Source: a virus
Virus record (IMG/VR): IMGVR_UViG_3300010388_000281
Location: 1 to 38,902 of that record
Direction: 5' to 3' (one strand)
DNA: 38,902 bases
Part shown: positions 6,033 to 16,422 of the stretch, in pieces
Numbering within the stretch: position 1 is the first letter of the stretch
Layout of the letters: each line of letters begins with the position of its first letter
Translations under genes and position numbers: made by a program
The notes under the pieces: model-generated
What the model was told of the DNA's origin: nothing
Databases searched by the model: none
The model's input: only the letters and a program-made list of their open reading frames with translations

Positions 6033-8543
6033 TTGAAGGCATTGACCAAGCCATTCCAGGAACTACTTGAACGTTTAGGACGTTCACCAGACGATGTCGT
6101 TACCGTCTGTTACCAATCCGCAACACAGGGTTTTCGTGTAAAGCAAACTAAAGTTTCGCTTGCTGACACCATTGTGGATGCGTTGACTGATTTGAATTGC
6201 AACGTGTGGTTTGAAATCAACCCGTCGATTGCTGAGGGTCGTGCAAGGGCTGAGGATGTTTCTCGTCTTGCAGCGGTGTGGATTGACATTGACTTCAAGG
6301 AAACAGGTATTCAGTCTGCAGATAATGCTCACGAACTTGTTGACCTTATTACTGATTTGATTGCTGTGCCACCGACTGCCGTTGTGCAGTCTGGTCACGG
6401 CTTGCAACCTTACTGGGCGATTGACCCTGAAGAGGACTTCACTCAAGGCCGTGGCGCTGGCATCCTTGCCCGCTGGGGTGCTTTTGTTCGTTGGGTTGCT
6501 GCATCACAAGGTGGGCAGTTGGACAGTGTGTTCGACTTGCCTCGCATTTTCCGTGCCCCAGGTGGCATCAACTACAAAGACCCTGAGCACCCTGTCCGTG
6601 TAGCATCTGAGTTCGCAGAGAACTGGCGTCCGTTGTCTTTGGATGAGTTGGATGACATTCTTATCGCTCACGGTTTCGCAACTGTGCAGACTATGCCTGA
6701 AGACTTTGAGCAGATGTCGTCAGCAACTGACTGGCAGTATGCCGAGGTTGACTGTGCTTGGACACCTAACTTGTTTGCTTCTGTCCGACCTACCAGTGGT
6801 GTGCCTAAGTCACGTCACGGTTGGTTGTTGCAACAGTTGGTGAAAATCAACGCTGCACACCGTAACGGGTGTATCACTGAGGAATCTGCGAAGGTGTTGC
6901 TTGTTGCGTTGAAGACACAGTTCGAAGAGTTTTTGAAACACGCCCCGTCACGCCCTATGAACCCTGGTGAGTTGGAGGGTGCTAACAGGTGGGCTGTTGC
7001 CCGTGTTGAGTCTTTCGATGAGAAGAAGTTGGAGGACGAACTTCGTAAGCATAGCCACAAAAGTGACTTGGCAGTCAACCCAACGGTGGGACTTGAGGGA
7101 CATGCTGTAAAGAACGAGTATGAGTTCTCAGAACTCATTGAGATTTACGATGCGTCATTCTATGCGTTTGGTCGTACCGATGCTGCTAACAGTCACCGCC
7201 TAATCCACTTCATGCAAAACGATTACAAGTATGTGACCGATGTTGGTTGGCACAAGTGGGATGGTGCCCGTTACGCTTTGGATAAAGAGAAGTCCATCAT
7301 GCAGGTTGCGATTGAGGCAACGAAGTTTAGTGTAAACTGTAATGCCGATGATGCCCAGTTGAAATGGGCGCAACAATCCGCTAACAAAGACAGACTTCAG
7401 AATGCTATTACTATTGCTGGCACTAACGAAGAAGTTCTTGTACCAACTATCCAGTTGGATGCGGAAGCCGATAACCTTTGCACTCCTAATGGGATTGTCA
7501 ACCTCCGAACGGGTGAGATTCGCCCAGCGGTTAAGGGTCTTGACCTTAATACAAGGCAGACCAGCGTCGCCCCAGCAACTATGGATACTCCGCTATGGGA
7601 CACGTTCCTCAAAGAAATAATTGAGGACGAAGACCGCATCAACTATTTGCAAGAACTATTCGGTGCTTGTTTGTTTGGCGACTCACGTTTTCACGTGTTG
7701 CCTGTATTTGTTGGCACTGGTGCTAACGGAAAGTCCACAATTTTAGATGTCATCTCAGGAATCCTCAACGACTACTCAGCCACCATGCCCGAAAACTTTC
7801 TACTTGACACTACAGGGAACGCACACCCCACTGACATTGCACGACTTAGAGGAGTTCGTCTTGCCGTGGCTTCGGAAACAAGGCCTGACGGTAAATTTAA
7901 CGAAAGCCGAGTAAAGATGCTGACAGGTGGCGACACCTTGTCAGCCCGTTTCATGGGTCAAAACTTCTTCGACTTCAAACCAACACACACCCTATTCATG
8001 GCAGTGAACCACCTACCTGAAGTGAAGTCTGGTGGTGATGGTTTCTGGCGTCGTCTTCGCAAGATTGATTTCCGTCGAACCATCCCAGCAGATAAACGCA
8101 AGGAGAACTTTGCCCAGTTGCTTATCGCTGAAGAGGGTGCAGGTATTTTGCAGTGGATGGTTGATGGTGCTGTGCGCCTAACCAACCAAGGTTTCAGTGA
8201 GCCTGATAGCGTGAAGATGGCTACCCAGTCATACCGTCACGAAGAAGACCACATTGCCAAGTTCTTGGACGAGAAAACCATTGTTGCTGACACAGCGTCG
8301 GTCACCAAGGTTGCCATGTACAACAGTTACCGTGACTGGTGCTCTGAGAACGGTGAGAAACCTGTCACCCAGAACAACCTATCTCGTGAGGTTCGTGCCC
8401 GCCTAGGTGTTGCTGAGTCATCTAATGCAGGTTTCCGCATGTTCATTGGTGTGGAGTTGCTGAAGTCTGCCCCACCTCAAGAAGTCAGCGTGAATGAACT
8501 ATTCGACATTGTGAACAAGGACAAAGATGAATACTGGCGATGA
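6033..8543 (+). CDS. Primase-polymerase fused to SF3 helicase (D5/P4 type)
   Basis: 836 residues. The N-terminal ~300 residues carry a prim-pol type catalytic pair, Asp85-Ile-Asp87, and a Ser-Gly-His-Gly-Leu-Gln motif, placing it with bifunctional primase-polymerases. The C-terminal half is a superfamily 3 helicase: Walker A Gly-Thr-Gly-Ala-Asn-Gly-Lys-Ser-Thr at ~561-569, then motif B and the Ala-Val-Asn-His-Leu-Pro sensor, with a D5-like middle domain. Such proteins prime and unwind at replication origins. The start is uncertain: TTG at 6033 has only two bases after GAAAGG, while TTG at 6042 gives a longer spacing. No separate DNA polymerase is visible in this window. Confidence 0.92.
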   Translation: MKALTKPFQELLERLGRSPDDVVTVCYQSATQGFRVKQTKVSLADTIVDALTDLNCNVWFEINPSIAEGRARAEDVSRLAAVWIDIDFKETGIQSADNAHELVDLITDLIAVPPTAVVQSGHGLQPYWAIDPEEDFTQGRGAGILARWGAFVRWVAASQGGQLDSVFDLPRIFRAPGGINYKDPEHPVRVASEFAENWRPLSLDELDDILIAHGFATVQTMPEDFEQMSSATDWQYAEVDCAWTPNLFASVRPTSGVPKSRHGWLLQQLVKINAAHRNGCITEESAKVLLVALKTQFEEFLKHAPSRPMNPGELEGANRWAVARVESFDEKKLEDELRKHSHKSDLAVNPTVGLEGHAVKNEYEFSELIEIYDASFYAFGRTDAANSHRLIHFMQNDYKYVTDVGWHKWDGARYALDKEKSIMQVAIEATKFSVNCNADDAQLKWAQQSANKDRLQNAITIAGTNEEVLVPTIQLDAEADNLCTPNGIVNLRTGEIRPAVKGLDLNTRQTSVAPATMDTPLWDTFLKEIIEDEDRINYLQELFGACLFGDSRFHVLPVFVGTGANGKSTILDVISGILNDYSATMPENFLLDTTGNAHPTDIARLRGVRLAVASETRPDGKFNESRVKMLTGGDTLSARFMGQNFFDFKPTHTLFMAVNHLPEVKSGGDGFWRRLRKIDFRRTIPADKRKENFAQLLIAEEGAGILQWMVDGAVRLTNQGFSEPDSVKMATQSYRHEEDHIAKFLDEKTIVADTASVTKVAMYNSYRDWCSENGEKPVTQNNLSREVRARLGVAESSNAGFRMFIGVELLKSAPPQEVSVNELFDIVNKDKDEYWR

Positions 8544-9147
8544 CCCTTGCCTGCCATGCCGTGCAGGTTTCCACAACGAATGCCACTCAACATGGGACGC
8601 ATCATTCACAGACCTCTGCTGCTGCGGAGGTGAAGTCAAGTTCACCGCCAACGGCGACGTAAAGACCTCAGATGCCCCTGTAACCGAGTTTGGTGTGGAA
8701 GTGGATAACGGCTACATCAACGACGGTTATGAAGCCACAAAAGACTTAGCAGACTATAAAGACCCAGTGTCTACAGGACGTAAAAGGGCTGCAGAAATGT
8801 ACCCCATTTCGACTGGAATGGTTTGTGAATGGGCTGGCCTTGCTAAGGCTGGTGGTGGCGTGGTGCCTATCGTGGGTTGCGTTGGTCGCCCAGCCTCCGA
8901 TAGGCACCATGGCCCCGATAAAAACACCATGAATAACGCTCCGACGAACTTGCATCGTATCTGTGACCATTGCCACAACACGTGGCATGCCGTGAATGAC
9001 CCGTTCTATGGTCCTCGCCCTGAGCACACTAAACCGTTTATCCCTGAAGGAGTTGTTGGTGTTGATTGGTTTTTACATGACGCAGAAACTCGTGCGACAA
9101 CAGCGCAGGTCTTGGAAGCGGAAAATAAGAGGCTTGAAGACCGTTAA
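8527..9147 (+). CDS. HNH endonuclease with N-terminal Cys cluster
   Basis: 206 residues, ATG overlapping the primase end by 17 bases. Residues 100-154 form an HNH treble-clef site: zinc ligands C100, C118, C146 and C149, the Asp-Arg-His-His at 125-128, an Asn-rich loop at 136-141, and His150/His154. The N-terminal segment has a second cluster (C8, C11, C19, C31-C33), which I recall as a separate small zinc module in actinophage proteins. Its position in the replication operon, not beside the terminase, argues for a role in DNA metabolism or as a free-standing homing-type nuclease. It ends the rightward block. Confidence 0.88.
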   Translation: MNTGDDPCLPCRAGFHNECHSTWDASFTDLCCCGGEVKFTANGDVKTSDAPVTEFGVEVDNGYINDGYEATKDLADYKDPVSTGRKRAAEMYPISTGMVCEWAGLAKAGGGVVPIVGCVGRPASDRHHGPDKNTMNNAPTNLHRICDHCHNTWHAVNDPFYGPRPEHTKPFIPEGVVGVDWFLHDAETRATTAQVLEAENKRLEDR

Positions 9148-9154
9148 ATGACAA

Positions 9155-9178
9155 AAGCGTACCATTTATGGTACGCTT
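9155..9178. repeat. Perfect 10-bp inverted repeat, tetraloop TTTA
   Basis: AAGCGTACCA (9155-9164) and TGGTACGCTT (9169-9178) flank the loop TTTA, eight bases after the HNH stop. Symmetric, so it can fold in RNA from either strand. It sits between convergent genes and probably helps end transcription or protects the 3' end. Confidence 0.7.
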
Positions 9179-9185
9179 GTGCCAT

Positions 9186-9240
9186 AACCCCAGAACAGTC
9201 CCTGTAACACGAAAGTGTCGGTCAAACTGCTGGGGTTTTT
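9186..9240 (+). terminator. Terminator with branched stem, five T
   Basis: AACCCCAG (9186-9193) pairs with CTGGGGTT (9230-9237), followed by T to 9240. The enclosed sequence holds a second hairpin, ACAC-GAAA-GTGT, with a stable GNRA-type loop. It terminates the rightward replication operon and overlaps the last codons of the opposing gene. Confidence 0.72.
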
Positions 9241-10201
9241 ATTTAGCGGTGAACTTTTGTCCTCGGAACCAAGCGGTTCCGTTGTTTATCTGTACCAGTT
9301 CAAAAAACGGTTCTTCGTTTTCAATCGTGACAACACAGACACCTTGCTGCCAGTTCTCCCAGTAGGTGTGAGGTCTTCCGTCGACACCTGTGGCACCGTT
9401 GACGCTTGGTACAGCCCCATCAACTCGGCAGAGGCAGCCTGGCGATACAGCGACAGATTTAATTGACCCTGCTCGGTCATAAACAGTTTTGCTTTGCAGT
9501 TCTTGTCTGTGCACATGTCCGAAAATGGTTGAGATGTGGGGGTCTGCGTTGGTGTAGGCTGCTGCGGTAGAACCACCTGACCTGACTTTGTTGCCGTGTA
9601 CAGCCCTAAGGCTTTGCGTGAGCCAGAAAGCGCCCGCTGGGTAGGCGTCAATGTATTCAACCCCAATTTCGTCAAGTCGTAGTAGGTAAGGTATAGACAT
9701 CACAGGCAGTTCGTCTGCGTTTGCACGTTTCAAACCGTATGCTGCTGCAGTATTTATCATAACGAACTTTTCCATACGGCGGTCATGGTTGCCTTCGATA
9801 AGCACAATGTGTGCCTCTGGTCCTGCTGCTGCACGCTGCTCCTGTAGGAACTTGTGTCCACGGTTGAAAGCATGCTGAGTCATCCCAGCAAACGCTGGCT
9901 CCTGCTCAAACCGTCCCTGCGAAGGTAGGTCTAGGTAGTCTCCAAGGTTGATGACACCATCTACTTTGTCGTTGTGGTACAACCAGTTGGTGATTTGTAA
10001 AGCAACGTCCATGGCTTTCTCGTCATGGAATGCGTCTAGTTCGCCGTCGAAGTTGCGGTAACCAATTTGTGGGTCTGGTAACACAACCCATGTTTGGTGT
10101 TTAGCCTTTGACTTCTTTGGCTCTTTAGGGTTGCTGATAACAACAGGTGTTGCTGCTTGCACAGGTGTCCACGCTGCTGGTGGTGTCAAACTATCTAGCA
10201 C
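9239..10201 (-). CDS. Calcineurin-like metallophosphoesterase
   Basis: About 320 residues. I place the start at the GTG whose first base is 10201, nine bases after AAAGG and overlapping the end of the HTH gene; the frame stays open up to 10303 but that part covers the upstream gene. Metal-binding motifs in order: Asp43-x-Gln45 (the usual His is Gln), Gly-Asp-Tyr-Leu-Asp at 87-91, Gly-Asn-His-Asp at 137-140, Val-His-Gly-Asn (His202) and Gly-His-Val-His at 228-231. This family hydrolyses phosphodiesters, including DNA ends; phage copies are often near recombination genes. It is last in the leftward operon, after the tail genes. Confidence 0.88.
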   Translation of the reverse strand: MLDSLTPPAAWTPVQAATPVVISNPKEPKKSKAKHQTWVVLPDPQIGYRNFDGELDAFHDEKAMDVALQITNWLYHNDKVDGVINLGDYLDLPSQGRFEQEPAFAGMTQHAFNRGHKFLQEQRAAAGPEAHIVLIEGNHDRRMEKFVMINTAAAYGLKRANADELPVMSIPYLLRLDEIGVEYIDAYPAGAFWLTQSLRAVHGNKVRSGGSTAAAYTNADPHISTIFGHVHRQELQSKTVYDRAGSIKSVAVSPGCLCRVDGAVPSVNGATGVDGRPHTYWENWQQGVCVVTIENEEPFFELVQINNGTAWFRGQKFTAK

Positions 10202-10412
10202 AAGCACACGCCTTTGTGCGGTGCTTACGCACAGTTGATTCGCTGATTTCAAATCCTCGGTTTGTGAGTTCTGCAGCAAGCGCATTGTTTGACCAGCGTG
10301 CATCTAGCAACGCATCTAACAAAATTTTCAAGTCTGATGGTGCCAAGTCTGCTGCCCTGACCATTACGGCACAAAGCGACTCTTTGACTGGTGGGGTAAG
10401 TCCTTCTAACAT
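10191..10412 (-). CDS. Small HTH protein paired with the phosphoesterase
   Basis: Seventy-three residues with a strong TAAGGAG ribosome binding site. Residues ~42-66 (Asn-Asn-Ala-Leu-Ala-Ala-Glu-Leu, then Ser-Glu-Ser-Thr-Val-Arg-Lys-His) form a helix-turn-helix and the chain ends in Lys-Ala-Cys-Ala-Cys-Ala-Arg. I recall the same small protein with the Cys-x-Cys end immediately upstream of phosphoesterases in other actinophages, so the pair is probably functional. A DNA-targeting role is inference. Its end overlaps the phosphoesterase start. Confidence 0.82.
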   Translation of the reverse strand: MLEGLTPPVKESLCAVMVRAADLAPSDLKILLDALLDARWSNNALAAELTNRGFEISESTVRKHRTKACACAR

Positions 10413-10442
10413 TCCGTCTCCTTAATGTTGTCCTTGAAGGTT

Positions 10443-10480
10443 AGCCTACTCGGTTGGGGTAGGCTCCGCAACTAGCCTAC
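10443..10480 (-). promoter_or_regulatory. Three-part inverted repeat, alternative hairpins
   Basis: AGCCTAC at 10443-10449 and again at 10474-10480 can each pair with the single GTAGGCT at 10459-10465, so two exclusive hairpins are possible. It overlaps the stop of the upstream leftward gene and precedes the HTH gene's binding site. No T-run follows. Possible partial terminator or translational control. Confidence 0.45.
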
Positions 10481-10773
10481 GCCTGTGCCTGCATTACTGT
10501 GAGGATTGCTTTTGCTTTACGCATCTCAACAGTTTCTGAACGAATTGCTGCCTGTGCAGCGTCATAAGCCCAAAGGTCGCTAATAAGTTCAACCTGTTCC
10601 AGGTCTTCAATCTCAGCAATTGTTGCGTGCTTATCTGCTGCACCCTTTAGGTGCACTAGTTCTTCAGGCCATACGCTTGGCAGGGTTGCTGCAATGGCTG
10701 TGTACATGTCAATGTTTGCCTGGTATTGGGCTACTTCTTGTTCACGTAGTTGTAGTGGTGTTGGGTCGGTCAT
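10477..10773 (-). CDS. Hypothetical protein of the tail operon
   Basis: Ninety-eight residues with AAGGAAA ribosome binding site. Predicted almost entirely helical; rich in Ala, Glu and Gln with two Trp. It lies just after the propeller-like tail gene, where small tail chaperones or fibre-assembly proteins are often found, but no family signature is visible. Confidence 0.8.
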   Translation of the reverse strand: MTDPTPLQLREQEVAQYQANIDMYTAIAATLPSVWPEELVHLKGAADKHATIAEIEDLEQVELISDLWAYDAAQAAIRSETVEMRKAKAILTVMQAQA

Positions 10774-10815
10774 TTGTTTTCCTTATTGTTTGTTGTTTAC
10801 TTGTAAAAGCATAGT

Positions 10816-11904
10816 TTATGTAGACGCAATCTGGTGCCCAATTTGTCCAGAGTGTGCTGCTGGTAGGGTTGCTGGGTTGGCGTATTTTGTGCCAAACCCT
10901 GGAGACCAAGGCCAAGCGTGCACAAAAGGCGAAGATGTTGTTCTTGCAAAAACAGTTGAACCATCAGACATAAAGGCCATAGAAGCACTGCTTAGCGTGA
11001 CGTCAGCGTATTTGCTGCCCCAACCACCTGACCAAGCCCAACCCTGCCCTCGTGACGTGACAACAGAGTTTTGTGCTGGTGAAGCAACTAAAGAGACTAT
11101 GTTTCCTGCTGGTAAAGTTGCTGGGTTTGCGTATTTGCTGCCCCAACCACCTGACCATGCGTGAGCAAACACGTAAGGGCTTGCTTGGTTTCCTGAAAAT
11201 ACAACGTTTCCTGCAGCAATGAACTCCATGCTGTAGTTAGAGTTTGTAAAGTTGTAGTTTTCTGTTAGTTTTGTTCCCCAACCGCCAGAAAAGTTGTATG
11301 CGCTTGCCCATTGCCCATAGTTTCCTGGGACAATGACATAGTTTGAGCCAGGTGCCCAACCGACTGCACCATCTGTGCCTGTAGGGGCTTGTGAGGGGTT
11401 TGCGTAACGTGTACCAAAACCACCAGACCAGTTGTAAGCATTTAAAGGGTTGCTTGCTGCGTTACCTGAAACTAAAACCGTGTTACCGTTCGGACTCCAA
11501 GTAACATCTTGCATAGCCCAACCTGGCACAGCACCACCTGGTGCAGCGTATTTAGAACCAAATCCTGCACCGCTCCAAGCCCAAGCATGGATGTATGGGC
11601 TAGCACCAAAACCAGCAGCAACAACTGTTTTTGCTGGGTTGAATGCGATACCACGTGTGCCTCCGCCAGCGTTCGCTGCTGGTGCAGAAAACTTTGCACC
11701 CCACCCGCTAGAAAATTGGTAGGCGTCAATGTATGGGCTTGTGTCAGATACGGTCACCACGTATTTTGGTGATGAACCCCAAGATTTCCAAACACCACCG
11801 ACCCTGACGTAAGCAGCGTTGACTGCTTTCCAAGCACCACCAACTTTGACAGATATGGCGCTAACGGTTTTCCAGGCTCCGCTAACCTTCACCGATGCAG
11901 GCAT
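10816..11904 (-). CDS. Seven-repeat beta-propeller-like tail protein
   Basis: 362 residues. The N-terminus has three near-identical 14-residue units (Val-Lys-Val-Gly-Gly-Ala-Trp-Lys type) at 5-12, 19-26 and 33-40. From ~46 onward seven repeats follow, each opening with an aromatic-rich strand and a Ser-Gly-Gly-Trp/Phe-Gly-Ser/Thr-Lys-Tyr turn, at about 58, 104, 154, 200, 246, 288 and 327. Seven units of 39-50 residues fit a seven-bladed propeller, with the short last blade possibly closed by the N-terminal Tyr-Val-Val-Thr-Val strand. Placement after a collagen-like fibre suggests a receptor-binding tip. No recognised domain name; the fold is inference from periodicity. Confidence 0.88.
   Translation of the reverse strand: MPASVKVSGAWKTVSAISVKVGGAWKAVNAAYVRVGGVWKSWGSSPKYVVTVSDTSPYIDAYQFSSGWGAKFSAPAANAGGGTRGIAFNPAKTVVAAGFGASPYIHAWAWSGAGFGSKYAAPGGAVPGWAMQDVTWSPNGNTVLVSGNAASNPLNAYNWSGGFGTRYANPSQAPTGTDGAVGWAPGSNYVIVPGNYGQWASAYNFSGGWGTKLTENYNFTNSNYSMEFIAAGNVVFSGNQASPYVFAHAWSGGWGSKYANPATLPAGNIVSLVASPAQNSVVTSRGQGWAWSGGWGSKYADVTLSSASMAFMSDGSTVFARTTSSPFVHAWPWSPGFGTKYANPATLPAAHSGQIGHQIAST
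11006..11157. repeat. 29-base direct repeat within the propeller gene
   Basis: The same 29 bases (starting GCGTATTTGCTGCC) occur at 11006-11034 and 11129-11157, 123 bases apart, encoding equivalent turns of adjacent repeats. Such identity could allow repeat gain or loss by recombination. Confidence 0.8.
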
Positions 11905-11905
11905 A

Positions 11906-14178
<2,273 letters not shown>

Positions 14179-14179
<1 letters not shown>

Positions 14180-14433
14180 TAGATGCCGCCTCCGTCAAGA
14201 TGTGGAATAGGTGTATAAATTGTACTAGGAATACCACCATCAACATTCATCCAACCACCCTCAATGTCTGAGAACTTGATAAACGGAGAATCTTTACCGT
14301 TGTGGGTGTGGTTACCTGGTGATGCCTGCGTTGGTTTAATACCTAAAGTGTGGTGCTGTGCCTGTGTGCTAGAGTCCTTATCGGAGTTAATGTGTAAAGC
14401 ATTAACTTCTTCAGAATTCAAAACAGGCGACAT
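14179..14433 (-). CDS. Small tail protein, first in the leftward operon
   Basis: Eighty-four residues from the ATG at 14433; the longer open frame upstream would run through the divergent promoter. No good ribosome binding site is seen, and a TACAAT -10-like box ends six bases upstream, so the mRNA may be leaderless. The protein has an Asn-His-Thr-His-Asn-Gly motif, common in tail-fibre associated proteins, and ends in a Gly-Gly-Gly-Ile tail. It overlaps the fibre gene by one base. Likely a structural tail or fibre-attachment component. Confidence 0.75.
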
Positions 14434-14462
14434 GCTACTATTGTAGCGTAAAGGAGACGACC
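14434..14462. promoter_or_regulatory. Divergent promoter region with palindrome
   Basis: The 29 bases between divergent genes contain the inverted repeat GCTAC-TATT-GTAGC (14434-14447). Read leftward it gives TACAAT (14445-14440) as a -10 box six bases before the ATG; rightward it offers TACTAT. The AAAGGAG at 14450-14456 serves the rightward TTG start. The -35 boxes are weak. The palindrome could also be a protein-binding site. Confidence 0.5.
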
Positions 14463-14894
14463 TTGAGCAAAGCAAAAGACATTGGTACACGAGCCGAAAC
14501 GGCTGTAAGAAACTACCTACTAAGCGCAGGATACAACCCGTTAGACGCACACCGCAACGTCCTAAAAGGCACAGCCGATGAAGGTGACGTTTGGCTGCGA
14601 GAAACCTACGGGCTAATAGTCTTTGAAATCAAAGGCGGTAAGATGGCTAAAGAAGCATCCTACGGTCAAGTTGAAAAATGGATGATAGAAGCAGAAACGG
14701 AGCGTGCCAATGCTGACGCCAAGTTCGGTTTTCTGGTCACTCAGCGTGCTGGCGTTGGTTACCCTAGGGCTGGCGAATGGTGGGCTTACGCCAAAGTTCA
14801 AGACATTATCTATCTCCGCACTCACCTTAACGTTATTGACGAATCTATTGTTCGCCTCAGACTCAGCGACCTAGTCAAACTAATACATGGCTAA
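14463..14894 (+). CDS. Holliday-junction-resolvase-like nuclease
   Basis: 143 residues from a TTG with AAAGGAG upstream. Catalytic pattern of the PD-(D/E)XK resolvase fold: Glu12 (Gly-Thr-Arg-Ala-Glu), Gly41-Asp42-Val, Glu55-x-Lys57 (Phe-Glu-Ile-Lys-Gly-Gly). Length and motif order fit Hjc-like enzymes that cut branched DNA. It directly precedes the large terminase and overlaps it by eight bases, so clearing junctions before packaging is a reasonable role. Exact specificity is inference. Confidence 0.85.
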   Translation: MSKAKDIGTRAETAVRNYLLSAGYNPLDAHRNVLKGTADEGDVWLRETYGLIVFEIKGGKMAKEASYGQVEKWMIEAETERANADAKFGFLVTQRAGVGYPRAGEWWAYAKVQDIIYLRTHLNVIDESIVRLRLSDLVKLIHG

Positions 14895-16422
14895 AGACTC
14901 ATTCGACTTACAGGACGTCCTGCTCCAACTAGGAGAAGGGCTGTCCGAGTCTGTCCACACCCCCAACCTGTACGACTACAAAGCATCAGACAAACAGCAA
15001 CTGTTTCACCAGATGCAACAAAAAGCCCGCCTATACATTGGTGGTAACCGTTCAGGAAAATCGTTGGGTTCAACCATCGAAGGCATCTACTACGTAACCA
15101 AAACCCATCCATTCCGCAAAATGCCTGACGAACCAGTGCGTGGGCGTGTCGTAGCCGTTGACTTCCTGAACGGTGTTGATAAGATTATCCTTCCACTATG
15201 GAAGCAGTGGCTGCCCAAAAAATACCTAATCAACGGTTCATGGGAGCAGTCATACAGCCGTGAACGCCACGTACTAACCCTGAACAACGGGTCGTTCGTA
15301 GAGTTCATGTCCCAAGACCAAGACCTTGACAAGTTCGCAGGTTCATCCCGCCACTTTGTCCACTTCGACGAAGAATGCCCCAAGTCAGTTTGGTTAGAAT
15401 GCTTAGCCCGTCTTGTTGACACGGATGGCGACTGGTGGATGTCACAGACCCCTGTGCAAGGAATGGAATGGATTTTTGATGACGTTTATCAGCCTGCCAA
15501 AGATGGCACCAAAGACATTGGCATTGTTGAAGCAAGCATGGAGGATAACCCTTCGCTTAGTAAAGAGGCCATTGACAGGTTCATGGAGAACCTCAGCGAA
15601 GAAGAGCGCCTTATCCGCAAAAACGGACAATACATCCATCTTGGCGGTTCAGTCTTTCCAGAATTCAGCCCTGTCACACACTGTATACCTAGAGGGCAGT
15701 TCAAACCCGCTGCGAGACATCGAATTATTCGAACAATGGATTCGGGATACACCAACCCCACCGTCTGGTTGTGGATGGCAGTTGACGAAGATGGAACTAT
15801 TATCGTCTTCAAAGAGCATTACCAGTCGAAATGGAACGTTGAGCAGCACGCCCAAGTAGTGAACCGTTGGACTAACGAAATCCTAAAAGAGTCAGGTGCG
15901 GAACTGTTCCTCACCACAGGCGACCCAGCCATCAAACAAACCAAAGAACACACAGGCACATCAATCCTGCAGGAATACGCCAAACACGGCATCTATCTGG
16001 CTGTGGACAACATCCCATCAGACCGCCGTATCGGGTTGGAAAAGATTCAGCAATACATGAAAATCAACCCAAAAACCAAGAAACCTTACCTGATGATTAC
16101 GGACGACTGCCCTCACCTCATTGCAGAACTCCCTAAACTAAAATGGAAGAAACACGCATCTGCTAGAGTTGCGGAACAGAAAAATAAACTAGAAGACATA
16201 CGAGACAAAGACAATCACTGCTATGATGCTCTTAAGTACGCCATGACATTCATGGACGACTTGACACCAGAGAAGCAGTTCAGTGCTTCCAAACGAGACG
16301 AATTCCACCGTGAGTTCAGAGGACATTTTGGTGCTACCGAAAAGTTCAAAGACTACGACGATTCATCCGAATGGGGCGACAATTGGCGAGGCGTAGCCTC
16401 AGTTAGAGAGTTAGAAGGATGA
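14887..16422 (+). CDS. Terminase large subunit
   Basis: 511 residues. ATPase: Walker A Gly-Gly-Asn-Arg-Ser-Gly-Lys-Ser at 52-59, Walker B Phe-Val-His-Phe-Asp161-Glu162, and a Met-Ser-Gln-Thr-Pro coupling motif near 185-189. Nuclease: RNase-H-like acidic residues Asp285, Asp346 and Asp447. It cuts concatemers and pumps DNA into the prohead through the portal encoded three genes downstream. The gene for the probable small subunit is not adjacent; see 35357-36088. Confidence 0.95.
   Translation: MAKDSFDLQDVLLQLGEGLSESVHTPNLYDYKASDKQQLFHQMQQKARLYIGGNRSGKSLGSTIEGIYYVTKTHPFRKMPDEPVRGRVVAVDFLNGVDKIILPLWKQWLPKKYLINGSWEQSYSRERHVLTLNNGSFVEFMSQDQDLDKFAGSSRHFVHFDEECPKSVWLECLARLVDTDGDWWMSQTPVQGMEWIFDDVYQPAKDGTKDIGIVEASMEDNPSLSKEAIDRFMENLSEEERLIRKNGQYIHLGGSVFPEFSPVTHCIPRGQFKPAARHRIIRTMDSGYTNPTVWLWMAVDEDGTIIVFKEHYQSKWNVEQHAQVVNRWTNEILKESGAELFLTTGDPAIKQTKEHTGTSILQEYAKHGIYLAVDNIPSDRRIGLEKIQQYMKINPKTKKPYLMITDDCPHLIAELPKLKWKKHASARVAEQKNKLEDIRDKDNHCYDALKYAMTFMDDLTPEKQFSASKRDEFHREFRGHFGATEKFKDYDDSSEWGDNWRGVASVRELEG

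Noticed and set aside
9186-9240. Possible tRNA gene in the structured intergenic region
   Set aside because: No T-loop consensus, anticodon arm or acceptor stem of the right length; the stems are explained by a terminator.
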